Shown here: in pieces, positions 55,121 through 64,000 of the stretch
Position numbering within the stretch: position 1 is the first letter of the stretch
How the letters are laid out: every line of letters begins with the position of its first letter
DNA from: Aedes albopictus
Taxonomy: Eukaryota; Arthropoda; Insecta; Diptera; Culicidae
Length of the DNA stretch: 64,000 nucleotides
NCBI RefSeq assembly: GCF_035046485.1
Contig: NC_085138.1
Coordinates: 48,333,464 to 48,397,463, forward strand
Direction: 5' to 3'
Made by a program: the position numbers and the translations under genes
Notes under the pieces: generated by a model
Told to the model about the DNA's origin: nothing
The model's database searches: none
The model's input: only the letters and a program-made list of their open reading frames with translations

Positions 55121-56930
55121 TGGGAATTCCTCCAGCCATTCCTCTTCAGAATTCTGTTGGCAATACTGTTGTAAAAGTCTCAAGTAATTTTTTAAAACTC
55201 TGTTCGTTAATTTCATCAGTAATTAGTTTAGAAATTTAATTTGAATTTTTCAGCAGTTCTTCTAAATTAATTAATTTTAATTTTTCAGCAGTTCTTCTAA
55301 ATTTTGCTTTGGAAATTCCTTTGAGTATTTTTTTGACAAGTTTTTCTCATAATTTCCTCGGTAACTTCTTTGGAATTTGGAGAATGTCTTTGGAAAATTC
55401 AAAAGCAATTCCTTTGAAATACCTTCGGTAATTTATTTGGTAATCTTTTCGGTAATCCCATGAAAAAATCCAGCGACAATTTATTTGAAAACTCCAAATC
55501 CTTTTGGAATTCCTACGGCTGTTTTGAGATTCCTTTAATAATTCCTTTGACCCTTCACTATCACATGTTTTGTGCTTTATATTAGTCTTAACTATTAACA
55601 CCCTCTTTTACAATTACTTCACTTGTGCAGAAGAAAAATATCAAAATGTATAAATTAAAAAAAAAACAAAAACTTTGAACTATTCTACTTATGACAAATG
55701 GGCATATTTTGTTTGCCACTTATAGATTTCTTCAAAGTCGAAAGCTCAATTTTCTATTTTATTGAGCAACTCTCGGCAATAGTTTTTACCTACTGCATTT
55801 TTTTAGAAAATCTTTCGGGAATTTCTCTTATATTTGAATTAGCTCGAAGTTAAAATTCATGAATATGAAGAAACTAAAAAAAATCTTCAAGAAAATGAAG
55901 AACAAAATATTAGAAATATTGTGTGGCAACTATTATGCCCGCATTCTCAGGAAATTTTCCCATTTCCACCGGCACATTCTTTGAAAATTCTTTTGGCAAT
56001 TTCTTTGTGAATTCCTTCAGCCATTAATTTGGAAATATTTCGATAAATTCCTTTGGAAATTAAGAAGTTCCTAATTGGATCGCCTTCAGGAATTTGCAAA
56101 AGAACTACTCAAAAAATTGACAAAAGCGTTTAAAAAATATAAAAATGTTAAAACTATATTACCCCCTAATCAGTTTCCAAGGAAATTGTGTAACAGTTCT
56201 CAAGGAAATTAAAAAAAAAGCTGCCAGAGAAATTATCTAAGAGATTACCAGGAACTTTTAATCATCCGCTGCGTTTATCTTGAATTTCTATAGTTTTGCT
56301 GGAAACTCTTTCAAGAATTTTCTCCAGCAATTGTATCCACAATTTATTTTTAACAAAAAATAAAAAAACATGTTTTACGAAGAAAATCTCTTGAAAATTT
56401 CGGAATTCAATGTAAGGAAAACCAAAACAGATATTGTTCACGAGGATCTTTTGAAATAATATCAAAAAATATCAATAGAGCAATCCCGAAAATGTAGGAG
56501 AATTGCCAAAAAAAATTCTCAAATTATTATCTAAAAAAAAATATATATATATATATATAATAAATAAATAAAAATTCTATAGATTAATAAAGATTCTTAA
56601 GGAGCTGCTAGAAAAATTGACAAGGAAATTTCCGCAAGAATTCACATAGAAATTTCCGAATGAATGTCAGATGAATTATCAAAGAAATATATATAAGAAA
56701 TTCCGAAAAAAATCAAAAAATAAAATCCGAAGGAATTGCCTAAACAATTATGAAAGAATTAGTAAAACAAATTATAGAAATGCCCGAAAAGACAATCTCG
56801 AAGAAAGTTGTCAAAGGTATCGTAAAGTAATTGTCAAAAGAATATTGGAAGGTATCTCCAAAAAGTTGTCAAAGTCATCTTCAAAGCAAACATCGAAGCT
56901 CCAAAAAAAAAATGCTGTTTAAGCCTTTCT
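55121..56930. repeat. Degenerate repeat, block 9, mixed orientation
   Basis: CCTTTGGAAATTC and related units, + sense to about 56100 and reversed from about 56210. It includes an AT dinucleotide run near 56531-56560 and a near-duplicate phrase (TTTTTCAGCAGTTCTTCTAA) at about 55246 and 55284. Confidence 0.7.
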
Positions 56931-57049
56931 TATATTTTATCGCAGTACTCTTGTGATAGTTTTTGAAAATCGAGTTCTCTCGTTTGTCGGGTGAAGATCA
57001 CTGCGTCCAGATTTTAGAACTATTGTGATATGCCCTTTTTGCTGTGAGG

Positions 57050-57832
57050 TACCGTAATCCGGGGTCAAATTGATCACTTTAAAACAACTTTTGCGGATAA
57101 ATCAGTGCCAATTTAAATATGGCCAAAAGAATTTCTGTAAAACCAGTACCCAGTGAATCTCCATGGAATCATGTGACAGAATTTTGTTCAACTAATTTAA
57201 ATTTTAAGTTAAATAACTCCAAATATCAAAAAATTGAAAATGCCACTTTGGGGCAAAATTGATCAGTATACAATTAAGCATCGGTTAGAAAGGAAAATTT
57301 CCTTCTCCGCTTAATTTTTCTCTTCTAAAACCGAATAACGCGTCTAAAATCGTACAACTAGTGTATGTAATACTTTAAATGCAAAATTAAATTTTGAAAT
57401 TTTCCCTAAAACGCCTAAAGGTAGGCAATTTCGTTTGAAATAAGTGATTTCTATCACAATTAATGACTATTTCATCATTAAATGACCTTTTTTTCACTAT
57501 TTCATGTTCTGATTAACTACATTACTTCCCAACCAAGGCTCCACAAAAATGTTAAAACGGAGAGTTTACGGGAAGTCATATTAGCAATCGATTGTTTAGT
57601 AGCGATGATTTCAGCAAAATGAGAAATACATAGGAAATTCCTAAAAAATAAGGCAAAACTAACTTTTTCTAAAAAATTAAAAGTCTACACTGATCTCTAG
57701 ACATCTACGAACCAGATGACGTAAAAAAATTAAGATCATTATGACGCTTTAGAGTTCCTAGTATGGAATTTCAATGTAGTACCCGAATGATCAATTTCAC
57801 CCCGCTGATCAATTTGACCCCGGTTTACGGTA
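57050..57832. mobile_element. MITE with TACCGTAA ends
   Basis: TACCGTAATCCGGGGTCAAA at the left is mirrored at the right by TTTGACCCCGGTTTACGGTA. The TIRs are about 27 bp, extending over GATCA on both sides, with TA at the outer edges. GGCAAAATTGATCA-type motifs recur inside. No transposase frame. Confidence 0.85.
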
Positions 57833-57835
57833 CGC

Positions 57836-58705
57836 AAGTTATCTCAGTAACATGTTCGTCGCTGAGATACCTTAGTATCGACTGAACTCAAGACCATATA
57901 TGTATTAAGGATGATTAGAGATACTGAGTTACAGTATGATATTTCCCCATTCAGGCGAGACTAACTTTAAAAACCCAACCACGTCCTTGGGGGATAAGAT
58001 CCATATGTCAGCAGGCTCTAAGAAGGGCTTTCTGAGAACTTTGAACCTACGTTGGGTGAGTGCACTGCAATAGCAGAGGATGTGTTCTGATGTGTCTCTC
58101 TCCTCGTCACAGAAGCGATAATTTGAGGTTTGGATTGCTCCGATCTTTTGCAGATGGCATCTGCAGGGGCAGTGTCTAGCTATTAGACCGGTGTAGACGT
58201 TGAGATCCCTTTTGTTGAGACCTAATAGTTGATGGGTTTTCTTGGGGTTTATCGTTACGAGCCTTTTGGATTGGCTCGTTTGGGGAAGTGCATTCCAGTT
58301 TGATGTGATTTGACTGCTCATATATTTGTTCAGTTCCATTTTTACAGAGCAGTCTGAGATCCCGCAGAAGGGCTCAGGGCCAATGAACCTTTCATTAGAT
58401 CCATTCCTGGCTAGTTCATCAGCAATCTTGTTTCCCTCTAGACCCGTATGTCCTGGGATCCAATAAAGGTAGACTCGATTGCGTATGGATAAGTTTTTCA
58501 AAGCCAGAATGCAATCCCACACTAGCTTTGAGTTACAAGTGTAGTTGTTAAGTGACTTAAGTGCCGCTTGGCTGTCAGAGAAAATACTTATTTTTGCAAA
58601 TCTATACTTTCTCCTCAGGCAGAATAACACGCATTCTAATATTGCATATATTTCCGCCTGAAATACTGTGGGCCACTGTCCTAAGTGTAGAGAGACTTGG
58701 CACAT
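57836..58705 (-). mobile_element. Non-LTR retrotransposon 3' fragment with RNase H
   Basis: A 5'-truncated copy: it begins inside the RNase H domain and ends in a short 3' UTR that abuts the MITE at 57050-57832. RNase H in a non-LTR element restricts it to groups such as I, LOA, R1 or Loner; the exact clade is not resolved. Confidence 0.8.
57929..58705 (-). pseudogene. Non-LTR ORF2 C-terminus: RNase H and CCHC-like domain
   Basis: RNase H motifs appear in order: EIYAILECV (Glu), FSDSQAALKSL (Asp) and WIPGHTGLEGNKIADELAR (His and Asp). Then comes a linker and a Cys/His segment (HCPCRCHLQK, FCDEERDTSEHILCYC) typical of the end of such ORF2 proteins. The frame is uninterrupted to its stop at 57929 but has no RT, so it is a fragment. 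Codons upstream of about 58705 come from the adjoining degenerate repeat and only extend the frame by chance. Confidence 0.85.
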
Positions 58706-59440
58706 CCTTTGGAAATTTATTTGTGAATCCTTGAGCATTTTGTTTAGTAATTTTTAGAACAATTATTTTGGAAATTCAGAAATTATTAATCGGATATCTA
58801 AAAAAAAGGAACTACTGAAGGAATTCCAAAAAGGTATTTTAAAAAGAATAACGAGTAAATAAAATCTGAAGGAATTTTAAAATGCTAGTGCCGAATAAAC
58901 TTCTTCTGTAAAAAGTTCTCAATAGAATTGGCAGAAGAAGTATACAAAACTGCCCGAAAAAGATATATTCAGGGAAATGCCATGGGAATTTCCAAAGAAA
59001 CTACCTTAGAAGCTTCCAAAGGAATATTCATAGTAGCCTCAGCAGAAATAGGAAAAAAAATATCTAAAGAATTCCTTAGAGATTTTTAAAATAAAGCAAT
59101 CCTCGAAACTGCCGAAAAATGTTCTAAGGGCGTTGCAGAAGAAAAAAATACAAGAATTCACAAGAATTGGGAAGATCCAACTTCCCAAAAACAATTGCCG
59201 AAGGAATCTCCAAAAGAATTGATTGTGGAATAAAAAAAAAACTTGTGGATTGTGGAATTTTAAAAGAATTTCTGAATGATTTTCGAAAGACCATGCCAGA
59301 GCAGTTTCCAAAGGTATTGTTAAAAAACATTCTGAAGAAGATTTTTTATTATAAATTTCCGGAAAAAAATGAACGAAAGTTGCCGATGGAATCCCTAAAG
59401 GAATTGTCCAAAGATTTCCAGAAGGCATCTTATTATTTAT
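58706..59440. repeat. Degenerate repeat, block 10
   Basis: Reversed-orientation units (GAAGGAATTCCAAAAAGG). Frames of 68-129 codons on both strands are repeat translations. A TTTA run near 59431-59456 marks its right edge. Confidence 0.72.
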
Positions 59441-59890
59441 TTATTTATTTATTTTTAACTGTAAATTTTGGAAGAGGGAAAAGCCCCCTTGAGTGATTTC
59501 CATTTGAAATCTTCCTCAAAAGGGCGCAAAACCTCTATATCTTTTCAAATAAACGTTATAATACTAAATATTAAAATTAGGCTCATCCGGAGGAATTCCA
59601 TGTCGGAGCCGAGATCATTCAGGGAATCCATATGGCATCACGTAACCGAAGGCGAAGCTTGAAGCATCAGTACGGGTAAAGGAAAACATTCAAAAAACAA
59701 GGTATCTGAAAATGAAAAGACAAGAAAAAAAAAACAACAGAAAGTTTCAAACCGAATAAGAAATATCCATTAAGTATTTATAAATGAGTTTCAAAATTGG
59801 AACATTTTTCTGAGCTAAAACATCACGAATAGATATAGGGATAGTTGAACCCAAGATGGCTTTGAAAATATTGACTAAATTCTAAAAAAA
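59441..59890. other. Unassigned stretch
   Basis: Starts with the TTTATTTATTTA run, which could be the A-rich tail of a - strand retroposon; nothing else recognised. Confidence 0.4.
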
Positions 59891-60380
59891 AAAATAAAAA
59901 AATGCAAAGAAATTGCGGTATGAATTTCCAAAGAAATTGCCGATGAAATTGCTAGAATTTCAGAAAACCAACTGCCAAACATTAGAAAAATACTGATAAC
60001 TTTGTTTAAGCAAAACAAATAATCCTCTAGAAATTTTTCAAATGATTGGTGACGAAAGTTAAAGCAATTAATGAAGAAATTTCTAAATTATTTGTCAAAC
60101 GTTCTGCAAAAGAAAATACTTATGCAGTTTCCAAAGCAACTACCGACGAAATTTTCGAAAAAATGTTCAAAACGGTAATTCTTAAATAACTTGCCTAAAT
60201 TTGAACAAGTTGCAAAGTAATTTTCAAGACGAATCCTACAGGAATCATTGAAACATTTTTTTTAAGAATTTTCTCTATGAGTTTCATGAAGAAATGCCTT
60301 ATGCAATTCAGAAGGAATTACTGGAGGAAACGAATTGTCAAAGGATGGCTCAAGTAATTATGGAAGGAATACTTTTAAGT
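59891..60380. repeat. Degenerate repeat, block 11
   Basis: AAAGAAATTGCCGATGAAATT-like units in the reversed orientation, strongly decayed. Confidence 0.6.
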
Positions 60381-60560
60381 TTTAAAAAATCCAACAACAC
60401 TTTGTTTACTACGCAAATTTAGCAAATATTTTATCATGCTTTGAATCAGTGAACTTTTAGAAAACATCAATTCACAATACTTTTCACAATTGCCTCACAG
60501 ATAGTGATATTTTTCGGATCTGTTGCTCTTTCAAAAACGCAAACTGTCGACTCCTCTTAA

Positions 60561-60805
60561 GGTGAAACATCAAGAAATCCTATTGCAATTTTGCATACAA
60601 ACTTTAGAGGCACAAATCTGACGAACGAAGCATAGAACCAAGCCACACTTGTTTATCCTAGCTTTGCTCACTTGCAAAAATAGGCAGCTTTTCCAAAACG
60701 AGCGCATTTGTTTACGAATTTTTAAGATTGGTGCTTTTGAAAACGTGAGTAGGGGTCCAAGTCGGCCATTGTGGTAGCCATGTTAGTATTCTCTGATGTT
60801 TCTCC
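60561..60805. mobile_element. TTAA-delimited MITE
   Basis: Flanked by TTAA at 60557-60560 and 60806-60809, with inverted termini GGTGAAACATCA and TGATGTTTCTCC. 245 bp, non-coding. Confidence 0.85.
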
Positions 60806-60809
60806 TTAA

Positions 60810-61812
60810 CTTAGAGCATTTACCTTCCACGAGAAGTAATCAAACCAGTGAACACACTTCAATAAAGCAAGTATCCCCTTGTTCGACTAGCTCTGTGAAA
60901 ACGATGCTTTTTGATGCCTTGGTTCTCACCTCAAGCTCAAAGTATACTCTTTGTTCCTTCTACTGCTGCCGTTAGAAGTTGCAGCCATATCTCAGAACGC
61001 TGATATCGCAGCAATAAAAAAAAGCTGCTAGGTGCATCTGGCTGCCGTTGGGAACGGTATCCAAAGTGATTTCCCTATCAAACGCGACAACAATGGTGCT
61101 GGATGATGATACGAAGGCGTGCGAACTTAGACATAAATGCGGTAGACATACAATTTGTTTCGAAATGAGAGTTTTTACTGTCACACTGTTATTGCCATAT
61201 TTTCAAACTTCAATAATTATTCGATCACAATCACAACACCACAATTTTGAACAGTCTTAAATCTGAATGTCAATCTAAACTATCAATTTCAATCTCAACA
61301 CTAATAATCTCTATCTTAAACGTCATCTCTATAGTGTCGATCGACAAAATTTTACCTTTTCAAACGAACTTCTCTCTGTGATGTTGTTTAAGTATGCCAA
61401 AACGTATTTATGCCTCATCCAATATTCCACAATCGAAGAATCCCTCCAAGGAACCAAAGGTTGTAGACTGTCTCACAGCAAAAAAGGTACTATTATTGTT
61501 GTAGTAAAGGTTGTTACGTTTCACTCTCACTCACTTCCACCACCCACACACGGTGGTAGGTACGGAACATCTGCAAATCGTTTAACAAAGGTAATTGCTT
61601 CGAAGGCACGACCCATTACAGCATCACCGACGCTGTCGTCGTTGACTTTTCCGTGATGTAGGAGGCACAAAAGGATGTACTTATGGGGATGCTGAACGTC
61701 ATTTTGCTTGCATCTTTCGCGCGCGCCAGTCAAGTAAGGTTGATTTATGAAGGCAGGATCTCAATTGCTTTGTTCGCAATTGAAACACCTAAGAATGTCT
61801 AAAATTTATCAT
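60810..61812. other. Unassigned stretch with short frames
   Basis: GC-richer patches with small opposing frames (60972-61260, 61378-61733) that I cannot assign. Sequence from about 61265 (AATCTGAATGTCAATCTAAAC, repeated CAATCTCAA) foreshadows the hexamer array. Confidence 0.4.
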
Positions 61813-62946
61813 CAATCTCAATCTCAATCTCAATCTCAATCTTAATCTCAATCTCAATCTCAATCTCAATCTCAATCTCAATCTCAATCTCAATCTCAAT
61901 CTCAATCTCAATCTCAATCTCAATCTCAATCTCAATCTCAATCTCAATCTCAATCTCAATCTCAATCTCAATCTCAATCTCAATCTCAATCTCAATCTCA
62001 ATCTCAATCTCAATCTCAATCTCAATCTCAATCTCAATCTCAATCTCAATCTCAATCTCAATCTCAATCTCAATCTCAATCTCAATCTCAATCTCAATCT
62101 CAATCTCAATCTCAATCTCAATCTCAATCTCAATCTCAATCTCAATCTCAATCTCAATCTCAATCTCAATCTCAATCTCAATCTCAATCTCAATCTCAAT
62201 CTCAATCTCAATCTCAATCTCAATCTCAATCTCAATCTCAATCTCAATCTCAATCTCAATCTCAATCTCAATCTCAATCTCAATCTCAATCTCAATCTCA
62301 ATCTCAATCTCAATCTCAATCTCAATCTCAATCTCAATCTCAATCTCAATCTCAATCTCAATCTCAATCTCAATCTCAATCTCAATCTCAATCTCAATCT
62401 CAATCTCAATCTCAATCTCAATCTCAATCTCAATCTCAATCTCAATCTCAATCTCAATCTCAATCTCAATCTCAATCTCAATCTCAATCTCAATCTCAAT
62501 CTCAATCTCAATCTCAATCTCAATCTCAATCTCAATCTCAATCTCAATCTCAATCTCAATCTCAATCTCAATCTCAATCTCAATCTCAATCTCAATCTCA
62601 ATCTCAATCTCAATCTCAATCTCAATCTCAATCTCAATCTCAATCTCAATCTCAATCTCAATCTCAATCTCAATCTCAATCTCAATCTCAATCTCAATCT
62701 CAATCTCAATCTCAATCTCAATCTCAATCTCAATCTCAATCTCAATCTCAATCTCAATCTCAATCTCAATCTCAATCTCAATCTCAATCTCAATCTCAAT
62801 CTCAATCTCAATCTCAATCTCAATCTCAATCTCAATCTCAATCTCAATCTCAATCTCAATCTCAATCTCAATCTCAATCTCAATCTCAATCGCAATCTCA
62901 ATCTCAATCTCAATCTCAATCTCAATCTCAATCTAAATCTCAATCT
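61813..62946. repeat. CAATCT hexanucleotide array, about 189 units
   Basis: An almost uninterrupted (CAATCT)n run. Visible variants are CTTAAT near 61842, CGCAAT near 62890 and CTAAAT near 62934. On the - strand it reads as an Arg-Leu polymer, which is not a gene. Confidence 0.97.
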
Positions 62947-64000
62947 CGCTCCAATCCGAATCCAAATCCGATCCAAATCCAATCCAAATCCAATCCAAAT
63001 CCAATCCAAATCCAATCCAAATCCAATCCAATCCAATTCAATCCAATTCAATCCAAATCCAATCCAAATCCAATCAAAATCCAATCCAAATCCAATCCAA
63101 ATCCAATCCAAATCCAATCCAAATCCAATCCAAATCCAAATCCAATCCAAATCCAATCCAAACCCAATCCAAATCCAATCCAAATCCAATCCAAATCCAA
63201 TCCAAATCCAATCCAAATCCAATCCAAATCCAATCCAAATCCAATCCAAATCCAATCCAAATCCAATCCAAATCCAATCCAAATCCAATCCAAATCCAAT
63301 CCAAATCCAATCCAAATCCAATCCAAATCCAATCCAAATCCAATCCAAATCCAATCCAAATCCAATCCAAATCCAATCCAAATCCAATCCAAATCCAATC
63401 CAAATCCAATCCAAATCCAATCCAAATCCAATCCAAATCCAATCCAAATCCAATCCAAATCCAATCCAAATCCAATCCAAATCCAATCCAAATCCAATCC
63501 AAATCCAATCCAAATCCAATCCAAATCCAATCCAAATCCAATCCAAATCCAATCCAAATCCAATCCAAATCCAATCCAAATCCAATCCAAATCCAATCCA
63601 AATCCAATCCAAATCCAATCCAAATCCAATCCAAATCCAATCCAAATCCAATCCAAATCCAATCCAAATCCAATCCAAATCCAATCCAAATCCAATCCAA
63701 ATCCAATCCAAATCCAATCCAAATCCAATCCAAATCCAATCCAAATCCAATCCAAATCCAATCCAAATCCAATCCAAATCCAATCCAAATCCAATCCAAA
63801 TCCAATCCAAATCCAATCCAAATCCAATCCAAATCCAATCCAAATCCAATCCAAATCCAATCCAAATCCAATCCAAATCCAATCCAAATCCAATCCAAAT
63901 CCAATCCAAATCCAATCCAAATCCAATCCAAATCCAATCCAAATCCAATCCAAATCCAATCCAAATCCAATCCAAATCCAATCCAAATCCAATCCAAATC
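62947..64000. repeat. CCAAATCCAAT 11-bp minisatellite array
   Basis: After a transitional zone (62947-63130, with CCAATTCAAT and CCGAATCC variants) the 11-mer CCAAATCCAAT repeats to the window end, roughly 94 units and continuing outside. The - strand open frames of 307-314 codons, and the first part of a 730-codon one, are translations of it. Confidence 0.97.

Noticed and set aside
61789..63981. 730-codon open frame on the - strand (and 307-314-codon companions)
   Set aside because: It is a translation of the CAATCT and CCAAATCCAAT arrays (Arg-Leu and Asp-Leu-Asp-Trp-Ile polymers); no unique sequence or promoter.

Overview
The window is nuclear DNA of a mosquito, most likely of the genus Aedes (the species cannot be fixed from the sequence alone). 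The evidence is a Feilai-type tRNA-derived SINE ending in (GAA)n, RTE-clade and RNase H-bearing non-LTR fragments, Ty3/Gypsy elements, many fold-back MITEs, and large tracts of a degenerate GGAATTCCTCCAGG-type repeat inside very long introns. There is no bacterial or viral gene organisation.

The only well supported host gene runs on the + strand. One exon at 28624-28885 has a pyrimidine-rich acceptor, a 5' UTR with an in-frame stop, an ATG at 28757 and a GTAAGT donor. A second exon at 49454-49759 has a CAG acceptor and a GTGAGT donor. Both coding parts are phase 0 (43 and 102 codons), so they join in frame across a 20,568-bp intron. The product is the N-terminus of a basic, Ser/Asn-rich protein that I cannot name. 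Its remaining exons must lie beyond the window. A further candidate exon (1307-1413) has convincing splice signals but no demonstrated partner.

Layout. 1-3.5 kb: SINE fragment, candidate exon, TA-flanked MITE, near-perfect 128-bp inverted repeat, and a satellite of about 127 bp. 3.5-12.3 kb: a nested stack. A 150-bp tandem repeat is split by a MITE, by a decayed 5.45-kb Ty3/Gypsy element (128-bp LTRs, ATAG target duplication, itself split by a 0.9-kb inverted-repeat element) and by a Feilai SINE, and is then followed by a 5'-truncated RTE retrotransposon. 12.3-22.3 kb: degenerate satellite containing 19 perfect copies of a 24-mer. 22.4-28.1 kb: interlocking fold-back elements and a solo LTR. 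28.6 kb: host exon. 29-36.2 kb: MITEs and degenerate repeat. 36.3-46.7 kb: a very young 10.4-kb LTR retrotransposon on the - strand, with 2.0-kb LTRs differing at about four positions, AATC target duplication and a tRNA-Lys-type primer site. Its pol gene has lost the RT C-terminus and RNase H and carries a 242-bp piece of its own LTR instead. 46.7-49.3 kb: degenerate repeat and a hAT MITE with a perfect 8-bp target duplication. 49.45 kb: second host exon. 50.7-55 kb: TTAA-delimited elements side by side, including a possible 3.6-kb piggyBac-type unit holding 135-bp tandem repeats and a SINE. 55-61.8 kb: degenerate repeat, a TA MITE, an RNase H-bearing non-LTR fragment and a TTAA MITE. 61.8-64 kb: about 1.1 kb of a CAATCT hexamer array passing into an 11-bp array that continues past the window end.

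How it fits together: the host gene contributes only 262 exon bases here (435 with 5' UTR and coding parts counted as 28624-28885 plus 49454-49759 = 568 bp in total); nearly everything else is intron that has accumulated transposons in layers. The most interesting object is the young, internally deleted Gypsy element: it looks recently mobilised although its own polymerase is incomplete, implying help in trans.
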